From positions 496,001 through 560,000 of the forward strand of contig NZ_AP025459.1 of NCBI RefSeq assembly GCF_024347295.1: DNA of 64,000 nt, in the 5' to 3' direction. A model generated the notes under the pieces. It worked only from the letters and a program-made list of their open reading frames with translations. It did no database searches and was not told the DNA's origin. Made by a program: the position numbers and the translations under genes. Positions 55,786 through 64,000 of the stretch are shown here, piece by piece (within the stretch, counting starts at the first letter, position 1; each line of letters opens with the position of its first letter). This DNA is from Vibrio artabrorum. GTDB lineage: Bacteria; Pseudomonadota; Gammaproteobacteria; Enterobacterales; Vibrionaceae.

Positions 55786-56275
55786 AACGACCTCGTTTTG
55801 GAGGAAGGGCTTTACGAAGCCAGGTTTCACAGTCGTTAACCAATTGCTGGTGAGCTTTTCTCTGTTCGTCGTTCATTGAGGTTGTATCTTGGTAGAGCGT
55901 TTGTTGCCATTGTGCTTGCTTGGTGGCAAATAACGGCTTCGCTAATTGTGAATCTAAGAACTTCAGCCAATCATCACCCGCTAAGCCTGCGACTTTTTCT
56001 CGTGGAAAATAGCTCAGAGCAGCCTGGCGAATAATGTCTTGTGCCTCACTTGGAGACGGACTGCTCTTTTGAGACCGGTTGTTTTTTTTAGGCTGAAAGT
56101 AGGCGAGGGCTTCGTTCTTCGCTTGTTGTTTTTTTTGTCTGCGTTTCACAATGAAAAACACTAAGGCGATCAGAGCAATGGCCGTGATAATGACAGCCCA
56201 CCATCCCCACGCCAAAGGCCACCAAGTCGGGGCATCTGGCGCAATAACCGGACTTAAATCTAAGGGCTGTTTCAT
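55778..56275 (-). CDS. DUF4381 membrane protein of the bat operon
   Basis: A 165-residue protein with a short N-terminal segment (LDLSPVIAPDAPTWWPLAWG), one transmembrane helix (about 26-45), then a basic linker and a helical cytoplasmic domain (about 75-160). It matches DUF4381, found only in moxR-DUF58-vWA operons. Its function is unknown; position suggests a component of the BatA/BatB membrane complex. It overlaps the DUF58 gene by four bases. Confidence 0.88.
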   Translation of the reverse strand: MKQPLDLSPVIAPDAPTWWPLAWGWWAVIITAIALIALVFFIVKRRQKKQQAKNEALAYFQPKKNNRSQKSSPSPSEAQDIIRQAALSYFPREKVAGLAGDDWLKFLDSQLAKPLFATKQAQWQQTLYQDTTSMNDEQRKAHQQLVNDCETWLRKALPPKRGRYD

Positions 56276-57198
56276 GACTGAGCTCCTGATATCTGGCTCA
56301 TGAGTGACTGCGCACTCGACAGCGAGCTATAGGGTATCGCCAGAGACAATCCGACCTTTTCTAACTGCCGTTTTTTCAACAAAAATGCACGATTCAGTTT
56401 TTCCTTTTCTTTGCTTGAGGAGAAATTAAACCATTGAGTTTTGCTGCCATCGGTGACCTGTTTAGAACCTTTATAGGCGGTTTCACCTTGCTCCAACGGA
56501 TCGTAGAAATGCACCAGACGTACTCTGTTGTGTCTGCGAATTTGACTGATAAGTGAGTAGTCACTTTCTTGGTAACGGACAAAATCACTGAGCATAATAA
56601 TATCGCTTCCTTTAGGGCAAAGCTGGTGCAGAGATTTCAGCCCATGCTCTAAGGTCGTGTCGCTGTGAGTGTCGTGATTAGACAGTGCCGCATTATTGAT
56701 TTCGATGATTTTTTGTAAAATCCGCAGTGGAGCATGGTTGCTCGCACTTGGCTTGATCTCAATGATCTCTTGGCCAGTATCAATCACCGCGCCAATTCGG
56801 TCTTTTTGAGCCACAGTGAGCCAGCACAGTTGGCTAGCAAAGTGAGCAAGTTGAACCGATTTCAGCAATAAGGTTGAGCCAAAAATCATACTGCTTGATA
56901 GATCCAAGAATAAAATGACAGGCTGCTCTCGTTCTTCAGAGAACAGCTTGGTATGTGCTTTGCCCGTTCTGGCCGTCACACGCCAATCTATGCTGCGGAT
57001 ATCGTCGCCCGCTTGATATTGACGAACTTCAGAGAAGTTCATCCCGCGACCTTTGTGGTTGCTCTCGTGTTGACCGTTAAGCTGCGACCAAAGACTTTTA
57101 GCGGGAGGTAACCAGCGAACAGACTGCGCTTTGTACTGCAGCAGCTCATCTAGATTCAACGTAACGCCGTCACTATGGTTGGGTAGTTGATTATTCAT
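56272..57198 (-). CDS. DUF58 domain protein
   Basis: A 308-residue soluble protein. The DUF58 signature (RGMNFSEVRQYQAGDDIRSIDWRVTARTG, in two parts) lies near residues 48-80, followed by a vWA-like domain with DLSSS. DUF58 proteins accompany MoxR ATPases and probably recruit them to the vWA proteins. The ATG at 57198 is chosen because AGGGA lies 7 bases upstream; a TTG at 57222 would overlap moxR. Confidence 0.9.
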   Translation of the reverse strand: MNNQLPNHSDGVTLNLDELLQYKAQSVRWLPPAKSLWSQLNGQHESNHKGRGMNFSEVRQYQAGDDIRSIDWRVTARTGKAHTKLFSEEREQPVILFLDLSSSMIFGSTLLLKSVQLAHFASQLCWLTVAQKDRIGAVIDTGQEIIEIKPSASNHAPLRILQKIIEINNAALSNHDTHSDTTLEHGLKSLHQLCPKGSDIIMLSDFVRYQESDYSLISQIRRHNRVRLVHFYDPLEQGETAYKGSKQVTDGSKTQWFNFSSSKEKEKLNRAFLLKKRQLEKVGLSLAIPYSSLSSAQSLMSQISGAQS

Positions 57199-57208
57199 GC
57201 GCGTATCC

Positions 57209-58165
57209 CTATGCGCTGCCAACCAATGAAATAAGGTGTGCGATCACTTGGTTTGCGGTGACACCTTCAGCTTGTGCGTGGTAGCTGCGCAGTAAGCGGT
57301 GGCGTAACACAGGGAATGCCATCGCTTGAACGTCTTGTGGCGTAACATAATCTCGTCCTGCAAGCCAAGCATGAGCACGGGCACAACGGTCTAACGCAAT
57401 AGTTGCACGCGGGCTGACACCCATGTCTAACCATTGATCAAGTTGGTCACTGTATTGCTTAGGTTGGCGAGTCGCCATAACCAGTCTGATGATGTACTGC
57501 TCAATGGTGTCTGCCATGTGAATTTTGAGCACTTCTTGTCGTGCTTCGAAGATCGTTTGTTGAGAAATAGGCTCGGGTTGAACAGGTTGGTTTCCTTGAG
57601 CCTCGCCTCGATTCAGGCGCAAGATCTCAAGTTCACTGTCTATATCGGGGTAAGCCACTTCTAAATGCAGCAGAAATCGGTCTAATTGAGCTTCTGGCAG
57701 CGGGTAGGTTCCCTCTTGTTCAATCGGGTTTTGCGTGGCCATCACCAAAAATAGATCTGGAAGAGCATACGTTTTTCGACCTGCAGTCACTTGCTTCTCA
57801 GCCATCGCTTCCAACATTGCCGCTTGAACTTTCGCCGGAGCACGGTTGATCTCATCCGCTAGAATGAGCGAATTGAAAATTGGCCCGGATTGAAAAGTGA
57901 ATTCACCGGTTTCAGGGCGGAAGATGTCAGTACCGGTAAGGTCTGCTGGTAATAAGTCAGGGGTAAATTGAATACGGTTAAAGTCTCCTTCAACGCAGTC
58001 AGCCAAAGATTTAACGGCACGAGTTTTCGCTAATCCTGGAGGCCCTTCGACGAGGATATGACCATCTGCCAATAGGGCGATCATTAGCTGTTTAACGAGT
58101 TCTTGTTGGCCAATGATTTGAGATTCTAAATATTTTTGAAGGACTTCGAAGTTTGTTTTGTGCAT
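57209..58165 (-). CDS. moxR: MoxR-family AAA+ ATPase
   Basis: A 318-residue AAA+ protein. Walker A is GPPGLAKT (near residue 40), Walker B ILADEINR, sensor 1 ATQNPIEQEGTYPLPEAQLDRF, and the C-terminal lid carries GVSPRATIAL. MoxR ATPases act as chaperones that activate or assemble partner complexes with vWA proteins. It is the first gene of the six-gene operon running leftward to batD. Confidence 0.93.
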   Translation of the reverse strand: MHKTNFEVLQKYLESQIIGQQELVKQLMIALLADGHILVEGPPGLAKTRAVKSLADCVEGDFNRIQFTPDLLPADLTGTDIFRPETGEFTFQSGPIFNSLILADEINRAPAKVQAAMLEAMAEKQVTAGRKTYALPDLFLVMATQNPIEQEGTYPLPEAQLDRFLLHLEVAYPDIDSELEILRLNRGEAQGNQPVQPEPISQQTIFEARQEVLKIHMADTIEQYIIRLVMATRQPKQYSDQLDQWLDMGVSPRATIALDRCARAHAWLAGRDYVTPQDVQAMAFPVLRHRLLRSYHAQAEGVTANQVIAHLISLVGSA

Positions 58166-58480
58166 TTTTGGACTCTCTGGGTATCCATTTAATTTCTATT
58201 TTGAGTATTGGTCACTGACTATGAGTAAAAAGTTCCAGTGTATCGGTGTAATTTATTTTTTCAAAAATGGAGTGATTTACAACTGGTTAGCTAAAAATAC
58301 CACTGATTCATGTTGTTTCGCATCCCCATTGTATGGGCAAATTCTGACGAGAATATCCTCTAGTTTTATTGGTTGTGGCCGATACATCAATCAGGTTAGG
58401 CACCACATTTTGTCGGTGCATTAACAAAAGTCCTGTTTAAGGTCTACGAATCATGACTGATTTTTGGTAAAGGTCCACAT
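58166..58480. other. moxR-chemoreceptor divergent interval
   Basis: 315 bases. An 88-codon frame crosses it on the plus strand (58158-58424) but lacks a ribosome-binding site and shows no protein-like pattern. I see no hairpin or known operator; it must contain the two divergent promoters. Confidence 0.4.
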
Positions 58481-60400
58481 ATGCTTAAAAATAACTCTCT
58501 GAGTATTAAACAAAAAGTTGTACTCGGTATCACTTTCGCGGTACTTGCATCTACGATCGTTGTGGGTGCAATGGCTCAACAACAAGCAAGAGATGTATTG
58601 AGTCATCGATTGACCGATATTGAACTTCCAGGAATGCTGGAGCGAATTAATGGTGAAATTGATCGCGAAGTCTCTCAGTTATTGTTAGCCGCAGAGCAAA
58701 TAGCTTCCAATGAGTTTATTTCTGACGCTATCGTGTCAACAGAACGTGATCCCGCCCAAGAGGCGAAGCTGATTAAACAATTGAACAACGTTGTCAATCA
58801 ATACCAGTTGAATGATGCCTCGGTAGCGAATCGCCAAACGGCATACTACTGGAATCAAGATGGCTTTCTACGCCAGCTAAACCAACAACAAGATGGTTGG
58901 TTCTTTGGTTTTACACAATCGGGTCAGAAGACCATGGTCAGTATGTTTCAAGAGCCGGCTACGGGTGAAGTGAAAATGTTCGCTAACTACCAACAGCCTT
59001 CTGGCATAGCGATGTCTGGTTTATCTAAATCGATGGATGACATGGTTAAACTTCTGAACAGTTTCAAGATTGAGAAGACGGGTTTTGTCTTTTTGACGGA
59101 TAGCCAAGGTGATGTACAAATTCACCGCGAACGTTCACACAGTGGCTCTTCACTTCAACAGCTGTACGGGCCTCAATCGAGTCAGTTATTGAACAAGTCT
59201 GGTTTCAATTTGATTACGAGTGAAAGCCAAGGGCAAGAGGTATTTGTCGCCAGCTTGTATGTATCATCAATGGACTGGTTTGTTATCGGCGTGGTACCCA
59301 AGGATGAGGTATTTGCTGAGCTCGACGCAACTGGGCAAAAGATGTTGATCATGACAGCAGTCGTGGCATTAGTCTTTATTCTAATGGGCATAGTGCTAGC
59401 AAACAGCATTACTCAACCAATCAAGCTCCTGGCTAAGCGGTTCCAAGCTCTTGGTGAAGGCGATGGCGATCTTGCACAGCGTATTGAAGTGAAAGGTAAC
59501 GATGAAATTGCACAACTTTCTGCAGGCTTTAATGGCTTCATTGACAAAATTCATGAATCAATGAAAGAAGTGTTCTCGACCAGCCAAGCGCTTCAGGTCG
59601 CGGCAGAGAGCGTTTCGAATAAAGCGCATGTTACCCATAATAATAGTCAAGAACAACGTGATCAGACCCTTCAAGTTGTCGCAGCGATTAATGAAATGGG
59701 AATGACCATCAGCGAGATTGCATCAAATGCAGCAACAGCCGCAGAAACGGCCACTCAAGCTTCGGACAACACAGAAGTCGGGCGCACAGTGGTCAACAAA
59801 GCAAAGGATGCGATTAGTCGCTTGGCTCAAGATATTGAAAGTACGGGGCAAGTCGTAGAGCAGCTCGCATCAACCACACAAGACATCGGCTCCATTTTGG
59901 GTGTGATTCGTGATATTTCCGAGCAAACCAACTTGCTGGCATTGAACGCGGCAATTGAAGCTGCACGTGCTGGTGAGCAAGGGCGTGGCTTTGCCGTTGT
60001 AGCGGACGAAGTTCGTAACCTTGCTAGCCGCACAGCAGACTCAACAGAAGAAATTCAGAAGATGATTAACCAACTGCAAAGTGATGCAAAAGATGCTGTT
60101 GCGGCGATGAGTGCAGGACAAGTGATTACCCTTGAGGGGGTATCGGCATCGGATGAAGCCGTGGATGTGCTTGGTGGTATTTCCGGTCGTATTGTTGATA
60201 TTTCTGACCGCAATACTCAAGTTGCCACCGCAACGGAAGAGCAATCAACGGTGGTTCACACCATCAATCAGAACATTGAAGAGATCAATGCAATCAACGA
60301 AGTGACCACTGGTACCGCTGAGCAACTTGCTGAAGCAAGTCAAGAGCTTAGAGAGCTGTCTTCACGTTTAGATAAGATGGTTGGTTCTTTTAAGCTTTAA
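58481..60400 (+). CDS. Methyl-accepting chemotaxis protein
   Basis: A 639-residue chemoreceptor. A transmembrane helix (about 12-31), a large periplasmic Cache-like sensor (about 35-280), a second helix (about 286-306), HAMP (about 306-360) and the signalling coiled coil with [20 protein letters not shown] and [13 protein letters not shown] follow. Receptors of this length often bind amino acids or other small metabolites; no ligand motif is certain. It starts at an ATG after AAGG and ends at a terminator (60443-60480). Confidence 0.93.
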   Translation: MLKNNSLSIKQKVVLGITFAVLASTIVVGAMAQQQARDVLSHRLTDIELPGMLERINGEIDREVSQLLLAAEQIASNEFISDAIVSTERDPAQEAKLIKQLNNVVNQYQLNDASVANRQTAYYWNQDGFLRQLNQQQDGWFFGFTQSGQKTMVSMFQEPATGEVKMFANYQQPSGIAMSGLSKSMDDMVKLLNSFKIEKTGFVFLTDSQGDVQIHRERSHSGSSLQQLYGPQSSQLLNKSGFNLITSESQGQEVFVASLYVSSMDWFVIGVVPKDEVFAELDATGQKMLIMTAVVALVFILMGIVLANSITQPIKLLAKRFQALGEGDGDLAQRIEVKGNDEIAQLSAGFNGFIDKIHESMKEVFSTSQALQVAAESVSNKAHVTHNNSQEQRDQTLQVVAAINEMGMTISEIASNAATAAETATQASDNTEVGRTVVNKAKDAISRLAQDIESTGQVVEQLASTTQDIGSILGVIRDISEQTNLLALNAAIEAARAGEQGRGFAVVADEVRNLASRTADSTEEIQKMINQLQSDAKDAVAAMSAGQVITLEGVSASDEAVDVLGGISGRIVDISDRNTQVATATEEQSTVVHTINQNIEEINAINEVTTGTAEQLAEASQELRELSSRLDKMVGSFKL

Positions 60401-60442
60401 TTGCTTTAAGCCTTAATATGGCACGGGCTTGTGCGATAGACG

Positions 60443-60480
60443 AAGAGCTGGGTTCACTTAAACGTGAATCTGGCTCTTTT
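60443..60480 (+). terminator. Rho-independent terminator
   Basis: A 15-bp stem (60443-60457 with 60464-60478, three G-T pairs) with a 6-base loop and a short T run, 42 bases after the chemoreceptor stop. Confidence 0.8.
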
Positions 60481-60608
60481 GCTTTCAAGCTTGTCGCATT
60501 TTAACTGACGTTCACTTGATCTGGTTTCAAGCTTTGTACTTAATCGTCCTAGCATCATAGGGCGTAAATGAGTAAAATCTCGTTAAGTTTAATATTTAGG
60601 TAAGTACC

Positions 60609-60812
60609 ATGAGCGATTTTGAAAAAGAACTAGAGCAGATAACTCAAGAGATGGGGGATGAGCCAGAAGTCCAACTCCCATCAATTGAAGAGCAAAAAGC
60701 GATTGTTGCTGAATTAAAGCGACTAGAAGCCGAAGGAAAACTGACGCCGGACGTGTTAGAAAAGCATTTTGGCCAGTTCAACAAAACAAGTGATACGCCG
60801 CCAATCCACTAA
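60609..60812 (+). CDS. Small acidic protein of unknown function
   Basis: A 67-residue cytoplasmic protein I cannot assign. It is strongly charged (many Glu and Lys), predicted helical, with a pattern like a short coiled coil or docking helix (EEQKAIVAELKRLEAEGKLTPDVLEKHFG). It has an AGG upstream of the ATG and its own terminator (60885-60912). The frame and composition look coding. No secretion signal. Confidence 0.72.
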   Translation: MSDFEKELEQITQEMGDEPEVQLPSIEEQKAIVAELKRLEAEGKLTPDVLEKHFGQFNKTSDTPPIH

Positions 60813-60884
60813 GTTGGTTTAGACGGGTCTTTTGCCTGAAAAGAATGCGATTAGCGGTTGGGTTGATAGCCTGACTCATCGATA

Positions 60885-60912
60885 AAGGTCTAGCGGTTGT
60901 TAGGCCTTTTTT
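60885..60912 (+). terminator. Probable terminator of the small-protein gene
   Basis: AAGGTCTA and TAGGCCTT (one G-T pair) form an 8-bp stem with an 8-base loop followed by T6. Confidence 0.7.
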
Positions 60913-61027
60913 ATTGCCGCTAGCATAATGATAACAATGGGTAGGAGGCGCCACTGTCGGTAGCCGTTACTGTCCGGACCTGCGGGTGAAGCTTTTCAAT
61001 GACATCTGAAATTTAGTCTCGGAAGAT

Positions 61028-61058
61028 GAAAAATCCCCCGTACTCAGTAAGAGGGATT
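61028..61058 (-). terminator. Probable terminator of malK
   Basis: Read leftward, AATCCC and GGGATT pair around a long loop and are followed by TTTC. The stem is short, so confidence is moderate. It lies 36 bases beyond the malK stop. Confidence 0.55.
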
Positions 61059-61093
61059 CGATATGGACAAGTTATCTTAAAAAGGCTAAACGA

Positions 61094-62206
61094 TTAGTCT
61101 GTGCCGTACTCTTTGTATAGGCGACGACATGCGCGACCATCACTGTGGAATAAGTGACAACGGTTCGCTGGAATACCAATCGCCAGTTTATCGCCGGGTT
61201 CAACCGTTAATGTGTCTGGTTGACGGTAGATAACGTCAGCATCGGCACTGTCAAGATTTAGATAAACCTGAGTTTCGTTACCGAGTTTTTCGACGATCAT
61301 GACTTCCCCTTCAATCGTCGCATCACCGACTTCAGCAGGCATCAAGTGTTCAGGGCGCACTCCCATCGACATACGGTCACCCTCATTCACCGTAGTACCG
61401 TCAACAGGGATCCAGAAAGTCATGCCGTTTGAAAGTTGTACTAATACGCGTTCTGCTTCAGCCTTTTCAATGTGTACTGACATAAAGTTCATTTTCGGTG
61501 AGCCAATAAAACCCGCCACAAAACGGTTTTTCGGATAGTGGTATAGGTCAAGTGGCTTACCGACTTGAGATACGTACCCACCATCAAGAACAACGATTTT
61601 ATCAGCCATTGTCATGGCTTCCACTTGGTCGTGAGTCACGTAAATCATGGTGCAACCAAGTTGACGCTGCAACTTAGTGATTTGCGAACGCATTTGAACA
61701 CGCAGTGCCGCATCTAAGTTTGATAGTGGCTCATCAAGTAGGAATACGTTGGGTTGAGAAACCAGAGTACGACCAATCGCAACACGTTGACGTTGGCCAC
61801 CAGATAACGCTTTAGGTTGACGTTCAAGAAGGTGTCCTAACTGAAGAATTTCAGCGGCATGTTCAACTCGTTTATCGATTTCCGCTTTATTTGCGTTTGC
61901 CAGCTTAAGACCAAAAGACATGTTGTCGTAAAGGTTAAGGTGAGGGTAAAGCGCATAAGACTGGAATACCATACCCACACCACGCTTGGATGGCTCAACA
62001 TCATTCATGCGTTGGTCGCCAATGTACAAATCACCAGACGTAATGTCTTCTAGACCTGCGATACAGCGTAATAGCGTCGATTTACCACAACCTGATGGTC
62101 CAACGAATACTACGAATTCACCTTCGTCGATGTCTAAGGTTACGTCCTTAGAAATCTGTACATCACCATATGATTTATAAACGTTTTTTAACGTGACACT
62201 CGCCAT
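61094..62206 (-). CDS. malK: Maltose/maltodextrin ABC transporter ATPase
   Basis: A 370-residue ATPase of MalK length. The ABC domain has Walker [10 protein letters not shown] (near 36), the Q-loop [10 protein letters not shown], signature LSGGQRQR and Walker [13 protein letters not shown]. The C-terminal regulatory OB-type domain (about 240-370) includes SPKMNFM and GVRPEHL, found in MalK and related sugar ATPases. Besides driving MalFG, E. coli MalK restrains MalT. It is divergent from malE across a 662-base control region, the arrangement known from E. coli. Confidence 0.92.
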   Translation of the reverse strand: MASVTLKNVYKSYGDVQISKDVTLDIDEGEFVVFVGPSGCGKSTLLRCIAGLEDITSGDLYIGDQRMNDVEPSKRGVGMVFQSYALYPHLNLYDNMSFGLKLANANKAEIDKRVEHAAEILQLGHLLERQPKALSGGQRQRVAIGRTLVSQPNVFLLDEPLSNLDAALRVQMRSQITKLQRQLGCTMIYVTHDQVEAMTMADKIVVLDGGYVSQVGKPLDLYHYPKNRFVAGFIGSPKMNFMSVHIEKAEAERVLVQLSNGMTFWIPVDGTTVNEGDRMSMGVRPEHLMPAEVGDATIEGEVMIVEKLGNETQVYLNLDSADADVIYRQPDTLTVEPGDKLAIGIPANRCHLFHSDGRACRRLYKEYGTD

Positions 62207-62589
62207 CTAGCTTGTCCTCGATCGATCAAATTTTAAGTTTTACTGCTTATCATTATAAGGAGTTTTTTGGTCTAAGCAGTAACTGTAGGAATTAGTTATT
62301 ATTGAGTGAGAAAGAAAAAGTGGGTGAGACTTAGATTCGATAACCAAGCCCACCCGTCATAGCCAAACTGGCGTCTATTGCCCCCACATCGAACGAAATC
62401 TCCCCCGTGACTCAATCACAGATTTCGCACGATGCGAATAGAACGACAGCGGGCAGTCAAGCCAACTTAATGAACAATGTGGTGACACATGACACTGGCT
62501 GGTAAAGGGTTCTTACTATCCACTCTTGGATGAATGCAGTTTCGGTGAAATCGCATGAGGGTACATCCTCCCAACGCAAAATTAACGAG

Positions 62590-62610
62590 GGGGAGTAGCA
62601 GGGGAGGAGT
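62590..62610 (+). promoter_or_regulatory. Two tandem MalT-box-like repeats
   Basis: GGGGAGTAGC (62590-62599) and GGGGAGGAGT (62601-62610) match the E. coli MalT box GGGGAKGAGG at eight and nine of ten positions. They are in direct orientation with 11-base spacing. A third match on the minus strand (62564-62573) has eight of ten. Confidence 0.55.
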
Positions 62611-62667
62611 TGATAAACCGGGTTCTTGATTATCAGCGATCCAGTTCAAATAAATACACCCCATAAC

Positions 62668-62683
62668 GGTGATATTGATCACG
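62668..62683. promoter_or_regulatory. CRP-like site in the malK-malE region
   Basis: GGTGA-TATTGA-TCACG keeps both GTGA/TCAC cores with the correct 6-base spacer (eight of ten positions). Confidence 0.55.
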
Positions 62684-62755
62684 ATGAGTATGTTTTTTGT
62701 GATTTCAGTCTCTAATCTGACGCGATGGCGATCACGATTTTAAGCCATAATAGCT

Positions 62756-62778
62756 AGGGCGTAGTGACTAGGATGATG
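62756..62778 (+). promoter_or_regulatory. AGGGCGTAG and AGGATGATG elements upstream of malE
   Basis: Both elements recur in the malT-malP region (20849, 21124 and 21166). They end 91 bases before the malE start. They are candidate Vibrio-type MalT sites. Confidence 0.45.
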
Positions 62779-62868
62779 AGTTAGGGGGGGTTTTCTCCGA
62801 TCATACCCCTGAAAACTGGCTCGTCTTGGTTGATGTGCTCTACGTATAAATATAAAAAGGATATTGAC

Positions 62869-64000
62869 ATGAAAAATGCTCTAAGCGCTGTAGCTCTAGG
62901 TACATTAGTTGCTCTGGGTTCTTTTGCTGCAAATGCTGCTATCGAAGAAGGACAACTAACAATCTGGGTAGGTGGTGACAAAGCTTATGAAGGCATGGCA
63001 GAGGTAGGTAAACGTTTCGAAGAAGATACGGGTGTTAAAGTAACCGTTGCTTTCCCTGATAAACTAGAAGAGAAATTCTCTCAAGTTGCCGCAGCGGGCG
63101 ATGGCCCTGACATGATTTTTTACGCGCACGACCGTTTTGGTGGCTTTGCAGAAGCGGGTCTTCTTGCAGAGATTAAACCTTCTAAAGAGACGAAAGAAGG
63201 TATCGTAGACTTTGCATGGGATGCTGTGTCTTACAAAGGTAAAATCATTGCTTACCCAGTAGCGGTTGAGTCAGTTTCTCTTATCTACAACAAAGCATTG
63301 GTTCCTAACCCTCCTAAATCTTGGGAAGAGATACCTGCGCTAAACGCGAAGCTTCAAAAAGACGGCAAAAAAGCGATCATGTGGCCTCTACGTGGCGGCG
63401 CTTACTTTACATGGCCTCTACTTGCAGCTGACGGCGGTTACGCATTCAAACAAACGGCTGAAGGTTACGATGTTAAAGATGCCGGTGTAGCGACAGATGG
63501 TGTTGAAAAGTCTCTAAGTTTCATCGAGAAAATGGTTCAAGATAAAGTTATTTCTGCTGACATGGATTACTCAGTTGCTGAGTCTGAATTCGTTGCGGGT
63601 AACGTAGCGATGACAATCAATGGCCCTTGGGGCTGGGCAAACATTGATAAATCGGGCATAGATTATGGTGTAACGACACTGCCTAAATTTAACGGCAAAG
63701 CATCTAAGCCTTTCGTTGGTGTCTGGGCTGGTGGTATCAGCACGGCTTCTCCAAACCGCGATCTAGCTGTTGAGTTCATGGAAAATTACCTACTCACCGA
63801 CGAAGGTTTGAAAAGCCTGAACGACGATAAACCGCTAGGCGCTGTGGCACTCAACTCTTTCCAACATCAATTAGACAGCGATACTCGCATTGCCGCCACA
63901 ATGGACAATGCGATGAATGGCGAAATCATGCCTAACATTCCTCAGTTCACCACATTTTGGTACAGCATGGAAGAAGCGATCGGTAACGTAGTTGACGGTC
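62869..64000 (+). CDS. malE: Maltose/maltodextrin-binding protein, 3' end beyond the window
   Basis: 377 codons are visible and the frame is open at the right edge. A signal peptide (about 1-23, ending ANAA) is followed by the typical MalE start [17 protein letters not shown]. Further MalE features are [34 protein letters not shown], and [18 protein letters not shown] in the second lobe. It delivers maltodextrins in the periplasm to MalFGK. The ATG has AAGGA 7 bases upstream. About 15-20 C-terminal residues are probably missing. Confidence 0.95.
   Translation, partial: MKNALSAVALGTLVALGSFAANAAIEEGQLTIWVGGDKAYEGMAEVGKRFEEDTGVKVTVAFPDKLEEKFSQVAAAGDGPDMIFYAHDRFGGFAEAGLLAEIKPSKETKEGIVDFAWDAVSYKGKIIAYPVAVESVSLIYNKALVPNPPKSWEEIPALNAKLQKDGKKAIMWPLRGGAYFTWPLLAADGGYAFKQTAEGYDVKDAGVATDGVEKSLSFIEKMVQDKVISADMDYSVAESEFVAGNVAMTINGPWGWANIDKSGIDYGVTTLPKFNGKASKPFVGVWAGGISTASPNRDLAVEFMENYLLTDEGLKSLNDDKPLGAVALNSFQHQLDSDTRIAATMDNAMNGEIMPNIPQFTTFWYSMEEAIGNVVDG

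Larger units (their letters stand above)
62207..62868. other. malK-malE divergent control region
   Basis: 662 bases with no confident gene. It contains MalT-box-like repeats at 62590-62610 and, on the minus strand, 62564-62573; CRP-like sites at 62668-62683 and (weaker) 62698-62713; and AGGGCGTAG (62756-62764) plus AGGATGATG (62770-62778) near malE. The part 62207-62560 is less clear. The size and content fit a complex CRP/MalT promoter pair. Confidence 0.6.

Noticed and set aside
58158..58424. Plus-strand 88-codon frame between moxR and the chemoreceptor gene
   Set aside because: No ribosome-binding site, odd composition, and it starts inside the moxR start region.
62467..62682. Minus-strand 71-codon frame in the malK-malE interval
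   Set aside because: It covers the MalT-box-like repeats and a CRP-like site and has no start signal.
1..64000. CRISPR array, prophage, tRNA or rRNA genes
   Set aside because: No regular spaced repeats, phage gene clusters or cloverleaf-type sequences were noticed; gene content is ordinary chromosomal.

Overview
The window reads as a stretch of Vibrio genomic DNA, most likely the second chromosome of a marine Vibrio. The basis is the gene content and order as I remember it from Vibrio chromosome II (malT-malP-malQ-glgB, deoD, lpp, a DEAD-box helicase, the pstSCAB set, the moxR/bat operon, malK/malE) and the style of the proteins; no database search was possible. It is dense and ordinary in composition. 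I see no prophage, CRISPR array, tRNA, rRNA or intact insertion sequence.

Layout. 1-1.6 kb: start of a leftward gene, then an Lrp/AsnC regulator and a LysR regulator. 1.7-11.6 kb: a tetrathionate respiration island with the leftward ttrBCA operon (4Fe-4S subunit, NrfD-type membrane anchor, molybdopterin catalytic subunit), the divergent two-component system ttrSR, and a separate leftward pair of c-type cytochromes resembling TsdB and TsdA. The same perfect inverted repeat lies in front of both ttrB and the cytochrome pair, which suggests one regulator controls both. 11.9-17.7 kb: a Sel1-repeat protein, the SstT serine/threonine transporter, a copper-delivery cluster (PCuAC, SCO and an unknown secreted or anchored protein) and a DUF368/PopT undecaprenyl-phosphate translocase. 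17.9-28.4 kb: the maltodextrin/glycogen genes malT and, divergently, malP, malQ, glgB.

28.5-33.5 kb: an ECF-type vitamin or metal transporter (EcfT, fused EcfA, UPF0397 S component) and a YiaV/YiaW pair (HlyD-like and DUF3302). 33.6-38.4 kb: an overlapping pair of TPR signalling proteins, one an active-looking GGDEF cyclase and the other with a degenerate GGDEF-like tail, next to a zinc-ribbon protein that resembles a transposase. 38.5-44.5 kb: deoD, an L,D-transpeptidase facing its probable substrate Lpp, a DEAD-box helicase and a chemoreceptor. 44.9-51.1 kb: the high-affinity phosphate transporter pstSCAB followed by a double-GAF GGDEF protein. 51.2-58.2 kb: the leftward moxR-DUF58-DUF4381-batA-batB/C-batD operon, with a perfect 10-copy minisatellite in batB/C. 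58.5-64 kb: a second chemoreceptor, a small conserved-looking protein, malK, a 662-bp control region, and malE, which runs off the right edge.

The mal genes at 17.9-28.4 kb and 61-64 kb probably form one regulon under MalT and CRP. CRP-like sites and a shared AGGGCGTAG / AGGATGATG element occur in both mal control regions. The most interesting points for follow-up are the shared inverted repeat of the tetrathionate/cytochrome genes, the catalytic and pseudo-GGDEF gene pair, the transposase-like zinc-ribbon gene, and the shared mal motif.
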